From: Haplosporangium gracile
Lineage: Eukaryota > Mortierellomycota > Mortierellomycetes > Mortierellales > Mortierellaceae
NCBI GenBank assembly: GCA_015499985.1
Contig: JAAAUF010000042.1
Coordinates: 1 to 27,545, forward strand
Reading direction: 5' to 3'
Length of the DNA stretch: 27,545 nt
Shown here: piece after piece, positions 8,300 through 17,922 of the stretch
Layout: the number at the start of each line of letters is the position of its first letter
How positions within the stretch are numbered: position 1 is the first letter of the stretch
Notes under the pieces: generated by a model
Database searches by the model: none
Told to the model about the DNA's origin: nothing
Seen by the model: only the letters and a program-made list of their open reading frames with translations
Position numbers and translations under genes: made by a program

Positions 8300-11170
8300 A
8301 TGACCAACCTCGCCCTTTTTTATACGACTCGTTCTCACTCTCACAAAAATCATACCCAACAGCACTCTTTTCCCACGCTACTAATGAGGCTTCCAACAGA
8401 GTGCTTCCAACTCATCTTCGAGATACTCGCCACAGACGAGGACACAAGGACCCTCAGTATCCTTCTTCGTGTCAGTAAGGCAGTCCAGTCGATGGCGCTC
8501 CCGTACTTGTATCACGAGCCCTTTTGGGTCTTTCGAGGGGAACAAGCACTAGAACGAGCTCACCACGACATTGTACGACGACTACAAGACTACTCTGGAC
8601 AACTGGAGCGGCAGTTACAGCATCGACTTCCGCGAAGACAGAGACGGTTTGCCAAATGGGACTCCTTTTCGTTGATACGGATGCTCCTTGGCTGTGTGAG
8701 AGACAAATCTGTGTTTACTGACTTTATCAAGATTGCATACAAGCTGGACGTCAACTCTCAAGACCCACAAGTGACTCTGGCATCTGCACCAGTACCGGTG
8801 CCAGTAGCAACAATAGCTGCTGTTGCACATAAGCCAGCCACAGCGACAGAAACTGTGACAACAGCTGCAGAAGAGGCAGAAGCAATATCAACAACTGCAA
8901 CGAAAACGAAAGCGACAGGACGACGGCTAGCTCGGACAATGCTCTCAGGACCTCCATCAATCGACTACCTGACGTTTTTGAAGCGACTTCGGGTGAACTA
9001 TTACACTCATGGCGATGAAGAACTCCAACCCAGTCTGCGCAGGTTCTGTCGCGGACTCGATCCAAAACAACGTGCCAACAGTCGACATGCAGAGCTCTTT
9101 GAGGATATGGTCTCACGGGGGTTCAGCCGCATTAGCGTTTTTCGACGAACCCATGATATCCTGTCGATGGACCTGGCGTGGGCACTCTGCAATGAGCGGC
9201 TGGAGCAACTGCAGAGTTTGACGATATACTTGGAAGAAATGGATCGGTATCTTGCGGTGGTGGGTCGTTTGCCGGTACTCAGTCAGATTTGTTTTGAACA
9301 AGGAACAGAGGCACAGTTTATTGCAAGGTCGGATGAGGAGAAGCAGGGGATGTGGCAGAGGATGGTGGTATTTGTGGAGAGACATACCGAGCTGTTTGGG
9401 ACGCTTCGAGAGATTGACTATCCAGCCTGTCCTCAGTCGATGCGGTGGCCGCTTTGGAGGGCTCTACCAGTGGTGCTGGATCCGAGGGTGATTGAAGCCA
9501 CCAACTGGTTGAGGTTTCATGCTCAGACGGATCGGACTCGGCTGGATCATGTCTTGTCGATCCAAATTCCGACAGGGTGCTTTTCATTTCTACAGAGTTA
9601 TCTCAAGACGATGGAGCAGAGCGAACCTTATTTGCACCGTTGTCGCGGGTTGCAGCGGTACGAGATGCCATTCTTGGGTGTTGCTGTGGATAGTTTTGAG
9701 TGGGCTGTCAAAGAGAAGCAGGACGCGGGATATACACGGCAGGATCCTAATACTCCTACACCAACAATACCTTCGATATCTTCTTTGTCGATCTCGGATT
9801 TGAATACCTCCAATCACCGCTCTCGTGTTATGGTCAAGCATATCAAAGTCCAGGCAAATGTCCGAGTCCTGGACAGTTGGCTGGAAGACGTTGTGTTTGC
9901 GTTCAGCGAGAGTCTGGAAACCCTCTTTGCCAGGGACGATGTCTCAAATCCACAGCTTTGCGGTACCCTTGTCACCCGCTGGAACTTGCCGCGCCTACGA
10001 CAACTGGAGATACAGAGGCGACGAAGGAGTTTGCGGTTCGACACAGGGATGCTGGTGCATAGTCCACTGTTGGAGGAGCTGGTCCTGCGGGATCATATAA
10101 TCCATCTGGACGACTTTGCTTGGGACATCACTGTGCTTCAGGAACCATTGCGGTTGCCTAGGCTGCGGATACTTCGACTCAAGGGGATCCCGGCGATTAC
10201 ATTTCACCCGCGCTCATTTTTGAGCAGCTATGGAACCGATGGACAAAAGGACAATAACGACGACGGCGAGGACTATCCTGGGATGCCCAATCTTCATACT
10301 TTGAGCCTCAACGTCAACGGATCAATGGACTCCTTGCCAACTCACGCTCTATCTCAGTCAGCATTTCTGGCCTCTTCTTGGATGACGGTGGGACGAGAGT
10401 CGGGCGATGAAGATTGGACGATACCGACAGTTTGGAGTCTTTTAAGGGATCGATCGTTCTGGAGCTGGACGTGGCATTTGCCTCAACTGACTGCGTTGGA
10501 GCTCCGTGGAGAGTTTGGGCTGTACTTTAATCTGGCGATGTTAAAGGGGATGCCGGCACTGGAGGTCCTGTGTCTGGACATCTGGTCACGGTTTCTCCCT
10601 CTCTCGGCGCAAACGCGTACTCTTAAACTTTCGGAATTGACGGTTGCACGGGAGCAGAAGGAGGGCGAGGTGGTAACAGGAAACGAGAAACAACAGGAAT
10701 TGTTGGTTTTGCCTCGATTGGCTTACCTCCACTTGCAAGGTCCCTGGGTGATCAAGGGGCCGACGCTGAAGACATTATTCACACGCGTCATGCCAAACCT
10801 AGTATGCATCTCCGAGTGTGGCTGTCAAGGATTCGATCTTCGTGAGTGGATGGAGGCGACTGTCGAGCTGGAGCAGCTGATAAGCTCGAGTATGTACACA
10901 ATGACGTCGCAGGATGTCCCCCTGAAGGTGATTGAGGACTATGAGTTGAAGGCGGCGGAGAGGTCCAGTTGGGAGAATCTGATGAATGTGTTTCTGAAGA
11001 TCAATGAGACCATGGCGTCGTCGATCTTGGATAGTTGGTGGCCTGGGACGCGTCGACAACGTGAGTTGAAGGAGAGTGGAGTGGTGGAGTATGTCTTTGC
11101 GGGGAGTGTTCATACACGGCCTAGGCGTGTTGGTAGCAGCGGCAGCAGCAGCGCGTCGGTGGCTATATAG
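8300..11170 (+). CDS. F-box/leucine-rich repeat protein, type B, single exon
   Basis: An intronless frame of 956 residues. An F-box lies at about 30-75 (MRLPTECFQLIFEILATDED, ...LRVSKAVQSMALPYLYHEPF). The rest is irregular LRR-like sequence with repeated L-x-x-L-x-L strands, for example LPRLRILRLKGI, LPQLTALELRGEF, MPALEVLCLDI and LPRLAYLHLQGPWVI. F-box proteins of this plan are substrate receptors of SCF (Skp1-cullin-F-box) ubiquitin ligases; the substrate cannot be read from sequence. An Ala/Thr/Val/Glu low-complexity insert sits at about 157-207, and the C-terminus is Gly/Ser-rich. The start may be Met1 (8300) or Met29 (8384), the latter directly abutting the F-box. It is the only intact member of the family that left relics at 14256-15330, 21275-22239 and 22509-22821. 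The length without stops argues for current function. Confidence 0.85.
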   Translation: MTNLALFYTTRSHSHKNHTQQHSFPTLLMRLPTECFQLIFEILATDEDTRTLSILLRVSKAVQSMALPYLYHEPFWVFRGEQALERAHHDIVRRLQDYSGQLERQLQHRLPRRQRRFAKWDSFSLIRMLLGCVRDKSVFTDFIKIAYKLDVNSQDPQVTLASAPVPVPVATIAAVAHKPATATETVTTAAEEAEAISTTATKTKATGRRLARTMLSGPPSIDYLTFLKRLRVNYYTHGDEELQPSLRRFCRGLDPKQRANSRHAELFEDMVSRGFSRISVFRRTHDILSMDLAWALCNERLEQLQSLTIYLEEMDRYLAVVGRLPVLSQICFEQGTEAQFIARSDEEKQGMWQRMVVFVERHTELFGTLREIDYPACPQSMRWPLWRALPVVLDPRVIEATNWLRFHAQTDRTRLDHVLSIQIPTGCFSFLQSYLKTMEQSEPYLHRCRGLQRYEMPFLGVAVDSFEWAVKEKQDAGYTRQDPNTPTPTIPSISSLSISDLNTSNHRSRVMVKHIKVQANVRVLDSWLEDVVFAFSESLETLFARDDVSNPQLCGTLVTRWNLPRLRQLEIQRRRRSLRFDTGMLVHSPLLEELVLRDHIIHLDDFAWDITVLQEPLRLPRLRILRLKGIPAITFHPRSFLSSYGTDGQKDNNDDGEDYPGMPNLHTLSLNVNGSMDSLPTHALSQSAFLASSWMTVGRESGDEDWTIPTVWSLLRDRSFWSWTWHLPQLTALELRGEFGLYFNLAMLKGMPALEVLCLDIWSRFLPLSAQTRTLKLSELTVAREQKEGEVVTGNEKQQELLVLPRLAYLHLQGPWVIKGPTLKTLFTRVMPNLVCISECGCQGFDLREWMEATVELEQLISSSMYTMTSQDVPLKVIEDYELKAAERSSWENLMNVFLKINETMASSILDSWWPGTRRQRELKESGVVEYVFAGSVHTRPRRVGSSGSSSASVAI

Positions 11171-11820
11171 TGACTCCTTTTTATTTTTTATTTTCTCCAA
11201 CCGGGAAAGAGTAGAATAATTACACCAGATATTTGAAGAAGCCGACCATTTGCATAAGAGATGATAAGTTTGTAGCAAAGTAGATTAATACAAACATGAT
11301 GTCTTTGTATCCTCTGTTGCCTGTCCTTGGTGTGTGGACTTGGAAGAGAATCAGTATGATCGGTGGTTTGTTCGGTACGACTATATCGTGTCTGTGTGCC
11401 TGTTGAAATCAAGTGTCAAAGTGCCCTCCCTCCTTTTTCTTCATCTCCCCACGACCCCTTTGACTTTTTGGCTCACTTTCTCCTTCCTCTTCTTTTTTTT
11501 TCTCCTTGTTCACTTTGTCTGACCTACTCCCCTTCCTTTTCTCCTTCTCCTCCTCCTTCTCATTCACATTCAGTCAGACACTTTGCCATCGGGACAAGCC
11601 TAGACCTCTTTTGGCTCATTCCTCCTCTGGTCTCTTCTTCTTCTTCCACTTCTTCTTCTCCCTCTCCCTCTCCCTCTCATTCCTCCTCCTCAAAAGGGCC
11701 CTCCCTTCCCACTTTCTGGCGTTTATTTTCTCGTCTTATTCTTCAAGCTCTCGTTCCTTTCTTCCTTTGCCCGACGCTCACCTTCCCGCTCGTTAACAAA
11801 GAAGAAGAGAAAATTTCAAT
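11171..11820. promoter_or_regulatory. Intergenic region with long pyrimidine tract before the carboxypeptidase
   Basis: The first ~200 bases are ordinary AT-rich 3' sequence of the F-box gene. From about 11425 to 11765 the + strand is dominated by C and T (CTTCTT and CCTCTC patterns), ending about 55 bases before the ATG at 11821. Open frames here are Ser/Leu/Phe/Pro low complexity from the base composition and are not genes. It is probably the core promoter and leader of the carboxypeptidase. Confidence 0.5.
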
Positions 11821-14076
11821 ATGAGATCGACTCTAAGAAAGAAGGTTACAGCATGGACGATCCTCTTCCTCTCCACCAGCGCCATCCTCTTTGCCCACGC
11901 AGACTGGGGTACAGGGCGCCACCAACAACAAAGAATCCTCCTCAAGCACGGCCCCTTTAACGCAGAACAAGACACAGGCGCCAAGGCCAAGGCGACCAAG
12001 CTCAAGCGCGAGGAACATCTTGTCGGGGATTTACCCTGGGCTGAGGGACAGGAGCCCATTACCAGCTATGCCGGTCACATCCCTATCCGTAGCTGGCATC
12101 AGTCTGGCTACCATGGCGAAACTGAGATGTAAGTTACTTGTATTTATCTTGTTTGTGGGGATGGAATGCGAGTGAGGATTGGAGCCTATCTTTGTTACGG
12201 TAAAGCTAGCAGTTGTCCCTACGCCAACCAAAAATAACAAAACGTAATCCGTTGTTCGTTGACTTTTTTGTTCATTCGTGAATACGATATTAGGTTCTAC
12301 TGGTTTTTCCCTGCGGTTAAACCTCGAGTCCCCAACCCACCACTTCTCTTGTAAGTCTCTCTCTTTTTTTTTTATACTCATACCTAATGATCACCGCATA
12401 CAGCCTTCGTTTGTCTATCATTCCCAACTCTCCCCCATACCGCCACCCCTTTCAATTGATATTCTTTTTAATGCCGCAAAAGGCAACAATTTTCCTAATT
12501 CCCTGTTCCCCCACATTTTCCTTATCCTTCCTTTATTTGGTTCGCTTTTCTTTCTCTTTTGCATGCATTTATTTCAAACTTTGTTAGCTGGTTCCAAGGA
12601 GGTCCAGGAAGCAGTTCGATGATCGGTCAGTTCTTCGGCAACGGACCCATCTATCTGACTGCAAACAACACATTGGCCCGCCGCGAGACGCATTGGGCGG
12701 ACGAGTACTCGGTTGTCTTTATTGACCAGCCTGTCGGAACTGGCTACTCCTATGTAACACAACTTCAGGATAACACCAACGATGAAGAAGTCGCTGTCGA
12801 AGGTGAACCTCCAGCATCCGCAACGTCGGCCGATAACTCGCGTGCCAACGATGACGTGGAGCAGCAGATCGAGGATCAGGTCTTGGTGGATCTTAACGAT
12901 GAGTTGTTGAGGGATCAATCCGAGGAGCAGGAGTTCTTTGCTCAATTGGTCGACCAGGACATCACCAGCAAGCTGGAGAACATTCGTCTGAAGAAGAGCG
13001 AGAAACGGGCGGCATTGTACTGGAAGGGCTATGTCAAGGATGAGCGTGGAGTCGCGGCTGATCTGTTGACATTCATGGACCAGTTTTATACCCGTTACCC
13101 GGAGCTGAAGAAGGCCGATCTCTTCTTGACGGGCGAGAGCTATGCAGGTAAATTCGTACCTGCACTCGCCCATGCCATCCTCGAGAGCAATCAGGGCCAT
13201 CGAAACCGTTACCGCCACAACGACGATGATGACGGTGATGACTATGAGCATATCTTTTTCCCACTCAAGGGAATCGCTCTAGGCAACAGTTTGACAGAAC
13301 CTATTAAGCAAATCCGCGTCCACTCTGACCATGCTTACTTCTTGGGGCTCGTGAACAAAGCCCAAGCCGAGCACATGAGGGAGTTTCAGGATTTGGCAGT
13401 CAAGGAGGCGCACTCTGGACGCTTCCTGGCATCGAACCAAGCCCGCCTGGACTTGTTTGACTACTTCAAAAACGTGACCGGGGGCATCAACTGGTACGAT
13501 ATCCGCAAGGGTAACGTCCCCAACGACTGGTCCAAGATGGAGACGTTCCTAAACCGTGCTGAGATCAAGGATGCGCTCAACGTCTATGGACCCCGCCAGG
13601 CCTACCTGGAGCAGAACGGTGTCTCGAAGGAGGAGATCAAGCGGATTACGGACGGCCGTGCCAGGACAAAGTTCTTCAAGGACCCTCTTGTCATCAAGAC
13701 CATGTTGGGTGATATCATGAAGCCTACAGCCTGGATGGTCTCGGATCTGTTGCGCCAGGGGATCCGTGTGATCGCCTATCAGGGGATCTTTGATTTTCGA
13801 GATGCCGTTGCGGGCTCTGAGAGTTGGCTTAAGGGACTTAATTGGGAGGGGTCGCAGAATTTCACGAGCGCCGATCGACAGATTTGGGTTGAAGGTGAAA
13901 ACTTGGCGGGATACGTGACGCAAGTCCCTGGGTTGTCGGAGGTTGTTGTTTTGGGAGCTGGGCATGTGGCGATTATGGATCAGCCCAAAAATGTCAAGGC
14001 CATCATCAAGAGTCTGGTTGAAGGAACTAATCTTGATGTGTTGACTTCTGTAGAGCGTGTTCAGCATACTATTTAG
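11821..14076 (+). CDS. Serine carboxypeptidase, S10 family, CPVL-like (3 exons)
   Basis: Exons 11821-12128, 12294-12350 and 12588-14076 encode 617 residues; introns begin GTAAGT and end TAG. The N-terminus is a signal peptide (MRSTLRKK, hydrophobic core, cleavage likely after AHA near residue 27), so the enzyme should enter the secretory route to the vacuole, lysosome or outside. Family signatures: SYAGHIPI, FYWFFPA, the oxyanion-hole FQGGPGSSS, DQPVGTGYSY and GESYAGKFVP. The triad is complete: Ser306, Asp524 (GIFDFRDA) and His581 (GAGHVAIMDQP). It should remove C-terminal residues from peptides. FYWFFPA and the surrounding text are closest to animal CPVL-type enzymes. There is no C-terminal membrane anchor, so it is not Kex1-like. 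Oddity: about 75 extra acidic residues (about 183-275) lie between VGTGYSY and the helix before the active Ser, with a smaller Asp-rich loop (NDDDDGDD) further on. Confidence 0.93.
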
Positions 14077-14255
14077 AAGCTTTTCCNNNNNNNNNNTTTT
14101 TTTTTTTTTTTTTTGAAAGATCTGCTAGATTAGAGGTGCCAGGGGGTTGTTAGACACAACACACGAGAATATATTATTTCATTGTTGAAATCGATGTCGA
14201 ATTTTTTTCCTTTATTCCTAACTTTTTTTTTTCTTTGTACTAAGCGCAGAGGTCC
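14077..14255. other. Assembly gap (ten N) next to a T homopolymer
   Basis: Ten N occupy 14087-14096, 11 bases after the carboxypeptidase stop, followed by about 18 T. The gap size is probably nominal. More poly-T occurs near 14223-14233. No gene is seen; this is the shared 3' region of the carboxypeptidase (+) and the F-box relic (-). Confidence 0.9.
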
Positions 14256-15330
14256 TTACCCAATGTTGGAAAGATTCACCAAAAGAACGTACTGCATTTC
14301 CGCAAAATAAATAGCCACCGGCAGCGTCTTGCCCTCAAGCACCCCATAGCCAGTAACCATCCCCAATTTCGCCCGCTCCTCCAAGAAGGGTTCTGGAAGC
14401 GTCAAGTCCAACACCATCAGCTTGAATTTCTGCGCCACCGCTGCCGTGGTGTTACCGTCGCGACTGCGACCAGTGCCGGTGTCCTAGTTTTTTTTTTTCG
14501 GTGAAGTAGCAGGGGTTTGTGAAAGTCTCTATCTGGAACTCGGGGAGGAAAGCGTCTTTGATGACCCATCTTCCCACTAGGCGGAGGGAACGGAGTAAAG
14601 GTGCAACGATCCGTTTCTGACGTTGATGTGGTCGTGTGGTTGTGTGGTTTTAGGGACGGAGTTATTGTTGTCGTGGTGGCTGCACGCTGCTGGGGGCATA
14701 GAGGTCCGAGATAGTGATCTCGCGAGGGTGTCGGCCATTGGCTGTCGAGATGTTGAGGTCCAGAACGCCCAAGGTCGAACAACCTCCAGTGTCCGGAACT
14801 GGAACCTGTACGCAAACTCAGAGGTCAGATACAAGGATTTCAGGTGCGAGAAGTGCCAATTCCATGACCAATGCGGGCGAATGATGGTGCGGGTCTGTAG
14901 ACCACCGCATCACAGACAGATCCCGGATATGCGCAAAATAGTCCAACAGCCCACCATCATCAGTGCTACCTCATCCATTGCTCCTATGGGGGGTATCTTC
15001 GAGGTTGAAAGGCAAGCGCCAACGCTTTGTCTATCTCTCCTTGACGTCGAACACGGTCGTGACTGAGTAGAAATCGCGTAAGTTTTCCAGCAAACAGGGA
15101 CAGGTCGTACGGTGATGGGCGGCGCTAGAATATTTTTAACGCAAGACGGTGCGGAGGGATTCGGTGTAGATGTAAGGGAGGGTGACGGAGGCAATGTATT
15201 TGTTGGTGGCGAGGAGGGCTGCTAGTGATGAGAGATGTTCGTCTTGGTGGAAGGGGGCGACGAGCTGTTAAAGGCATTCTAGGGATAATTGCGCGATCAG
15301 GTCGATGACTTTGTCTCTTTTGCTGCCGGT
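14256..15330 (-). pseudogene. Relic of a type B F-box/LRR gene
   Basis: Read on the minus strand across several frames, this is a decayed relative of the gene at 8300-11170. At about 15325-15140 an F-box-like stretch reads IAQLSLECL, stop, QLVAPFHQDEHLSSLAALLA, then ASVTLPYIYTESLRTV and another stop. At about 14890-14750 comes WSWNWHFSHLKSLYLTSEFA...LGVLDLNI, matching WSWTWHLPQLTALELRGEF...LEVLCLDI of the intact gene. Then GRWVIKDAFLPEF (cf. QGPWVIKGPTL), and a C-terminal KLGMVTGYGVLEGKTLPVAI...YVLL, matching the ends of the relics at 22100-22239 and 22690-22815. At least two in-frame stops and several frame changes separate the blocks, and most of the central LRR region is missing. Confidence 0.8.
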
Positions 15331-15584
15331 GATGGAGAAAGGAAGAAGAAGAGTGCGGTTGGTTGAAAGAGCCCACTTTTTAGTTGAAGAAGGTGGTTGT
15401 TGGTGAGGAGGATGCGGTGTCGGGTCGACGATGGCGAACGAGTGTTTAAAAAGTTTAAAAAAAGGGCAAGAAAAAAGGTTGGATGTGTGAGTTTTGTTAA
15501 TTTATTGGATGTCTCAAAATAATTAGCATCACTAAACTCATATTTTTATTTTTATTTTTTTGCAACAGCTACTTCACGATTCGA
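15331..15584. other. AT-rich spacer with minus-strand polyadenylation signals
   Basis: No gene is seen. On the minus strand two AATAAA hexamers (15556-15551 and 15550-15545) lie about 30 bases beyond the monooxygenase stop codon, as expected for its poly(A) signal. The part next to the F-box relic may hold more of its decayed 5' end. Confidence 0.5.
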
Positions 15585-17551
15585 TCAGAGGTCATCGTCA
15601 GAGGCAGCAGCAGAGTCGCCGTTCAAATGCACATACTGCTTCTCACCCGTCTTCTTGCCCAACTCCCTCACCAGCTCATCCTCCTTACTCCTCTCAGCCC
15701 GCTCGACAACATCATACAGTTCCGGGTGCAACTTCCTTGTCCTCAACCAAAACTCGGTCACACTCCCGAACCAGAACCCACGACATTGGCCCTTGCTGTT
15801 GAGGAACTTGGGCATCACCGTCGTCGTGAATTCTGTGCGTTCTATCCTGCGATCCAACAGCCTCAAAAAGTCCTCTGCTGCTGACTGTTTGATCTCCATC
15901 GATTGGAGGTTGTTCTTCATCATGTGAGAGAGCGCCCTGATCATGTATGAGACTTGGAGCTCAATAACCGTCGTCAGCGCATGGTGAGCTGTCGTAAAAG
16001 TGGGAAGTATGTATTAGCAGCGCGTTTATCCAGCTACAAAGAACATAGAATGTGAAAAAGAAAAAAAAGGATTTACCAATGCCAGAGTTGGGTCCCCAAA
16101 TGAGGAAAAGGTTGGGGGCAAGAGGGACGGTGGTGCCGTAATAAGTAGTAGGACTCTCGCCCCAGCTGACAGGGATGTCAATCCCGTTACGTCCTGTAAA
16201 GTACCCAACAGGAAAGTTGCCGATCCAGTTAAATCCAGTAGCCAAGATAAGGACATCCAGCTCCGTCTCTGGCCCGTCGCGCGTCTTGATCCTTTTACCC
16301 TCAACAGTCACAATTGGATCCGAGTGAAGGCGGACGTTGGGCTTCTTGAAGGCCGGGAAGAAGGTGTCCGAGAGAATGATTCGTCGAGACCCCAATTCGT
16401 AGGCAGGTGTCAGTTGCTGTCTGAGATTGGGGTCGTTGGGCAGGTGCCGGAAGCGATGCCACCATGTGACAAAGTAGACGACTGCTCGATGAAAGGCCGA
16501 GTACCAGGCCAGCTTGTAGTAGAGCAAGAATGTCGAGTCGACATAGTAGTACGAGAGAGCACGATAGAAGGCGAAAAAGAAAGGAACGTAGCGGAAGTGA
16601 AGTCTCCAGACCCAGTTGTAAGTACGGTTGAGTTGAGGGGTGATGTAACATGGGGACCGTCCATAGACATCCAGCGACTGCACTTGATCCGCGATGGCCG
16701 GGATAATCTGCGCACCACTATTTGTAAGGAGCGAATAAGCATGGGCATTAATCTCACTATTTCGGCTGTGCATTCATGCAAAATAAGAGAGAGAGAGAGA
16801 GAGAAAAGAGACAACTGCGCTGATAAAGCCTTCATTCTTTCCTTACCTTGCGCCAATGCCAACAATCCCAACGCGCTTGCCAGTAATGTCCACAGAATGG
16901 TTCCAGCGAGCAGAATGCCAGATCTCGCCCTCAAAGGCCTCAAACTCCTTGGGGATTTTCGGCAATCGAAGAACACCTGTTCCATGAATAACCACATCGA
17001 CCTCATCCTGTCCTTCCTCTCCCGTCTCATCCTTGACCCACCGCAGGATCCACTTTCGACGAGTCTCATGCCATTGCATGCTCATGATTCTGGTCTTGAA
17101 GCGGATCTTGTCATAGATGTTGAAGATCTTGGCTGTCGAACGGAAATAGGCCAGTACCTCGGACTGTTTAACAAACTTTTTGGAGAAATCAAAGTTAGGT
17201 GCGAAGGAGTAACTGTAGAGATGCGAGGGGGCGTCGGACTGGCAACCGGGGTATGTGTTAGAGTGCCAGGTACCCCCGATCTCTGCCTCGAGCTCATAAA
17301 CGGTGTAGGTTGTCAGTTGGACCTGGCGCTGGAGTTGAATGGCCGCACACAGACCCGAGACTCTATTTCCCAACGCGGTCAAGTCCAGTTCATGAGAAAA
17401 AAAAAAAGTTCGCTTATTTGTATGAGATAAGGTTTGCAAGGCCTTGTGTTGAAAGGGGCAACGATAGTGAGTAACGTTTTGTTATATACCCTGCGCCGAT
17501 AACTGCAACGGTGGGAGTTGTCCCATCAGGGTAAGTCTTTGTTAATCCCAT
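15585..17551 (-). CDS. Flavin-containing monooxygenase, Baeyer-Villiger-like (4 exons)
   Basis: Exons in transcript order: 17551-17490, 17362-16847, 16717-16077, 15988-15585. All introns are GT/AG; the product is 540 residues. An FAD-binding GAGVSG (19-24) is split by intron 1. GGTWHSNTYPGCQSDAPSHL (about 50-69) is the family signature. The BVMO-type fingerprint F-x-G-x3-H-x3-W is present as FEGEIWHSARW (164-174), with Asn where Pro or Asp is usual. The NADPH-binding GIGASG (189-194) is split by intron 2. LATGF and IWGPNSGI follow. Such enzymes use NADPH and O2 to convert ketones to esters or oxidise N or S atoms; the substrate cannot be told from sequence. No signal peptide is seen. Length is typical of single-domain fungal members. 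It is divergently transcribed from the F-box-like gene at 17923, with about 370 bases between starts. Confidence 0.93.
16786..16805. repeat. (GA)n microsatellite in intron 2 of the monooxygenase gene
   Basis: About ten GA units on the + strand, so (CT)n in the transcript, within the intron 16846-16718. It resembles the repeat in intron 1 of the TIG/ankyrin gene. Confidence 0.85.
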
Positions 17552-17922
17552 GGGAGGAATAAGTATGAATGACTGGTGGGTGAATGAGAAAAGGAAGAAA
17601 GGTATGTATGCTTTGATTAGGAAGAGAATAAGACAAAGTAGAAAAATAGGAGAGTGTCTGGGGGTGTGGACAGGGTGCAAAGGAGGTGTGGGAAAGAAGG
17701 CAACAAAGAAAAAAGACCCTATCCTCTCGAGCCAAAATATCAATTTCATGCAAAATTGATAGCGCGGGAAAACACATCTTGCTGCTTGCCATTGGACCAT
17801 TATAGTGCCGCGCCTCATGTGACTGCTAGAACAACATGGACGGGAAGGGAGGAAGAGAGAAAGAAACAAAAGGACTCTCTCTCTTCTCCCAACTACATTT
17901 TACAACCCATAACACCCTGTTC
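17552..17922. promoter_or_regulatory. Divergent promoter between the monooxygenase and the type A F-box gene
   Basis: 371 bases. About 17570-17720 is purine-rich on +, i.e. a pyrimidine tract on the monooxygenase coding strand. A further purine block (about 17838-17870) and a short CT block (about 17876-17892) precede the F-box ATG. No protein gene is supported. Confidence 0.45.

Noticed and set aside
11363..11824. 153-codon Ser/Leu/Pro-rich open frame before the carboxypeptidase
   Set aside because: Composition is fully explained by the pyrimidine tract; no domain or codon bias.
12574..13251. 225-codon minus-strand frame opposite the carboxypeptidase
   Set aside because: Shadow of the catalytic exon; hydrophobic only because it complements an acidic region.
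16324..17430. 368-codon plus-strand open frame opposite the monooxygenase
   Set aside because: It runs across introns and exons of the clearly identified minus-strand gene; antisense shadow.
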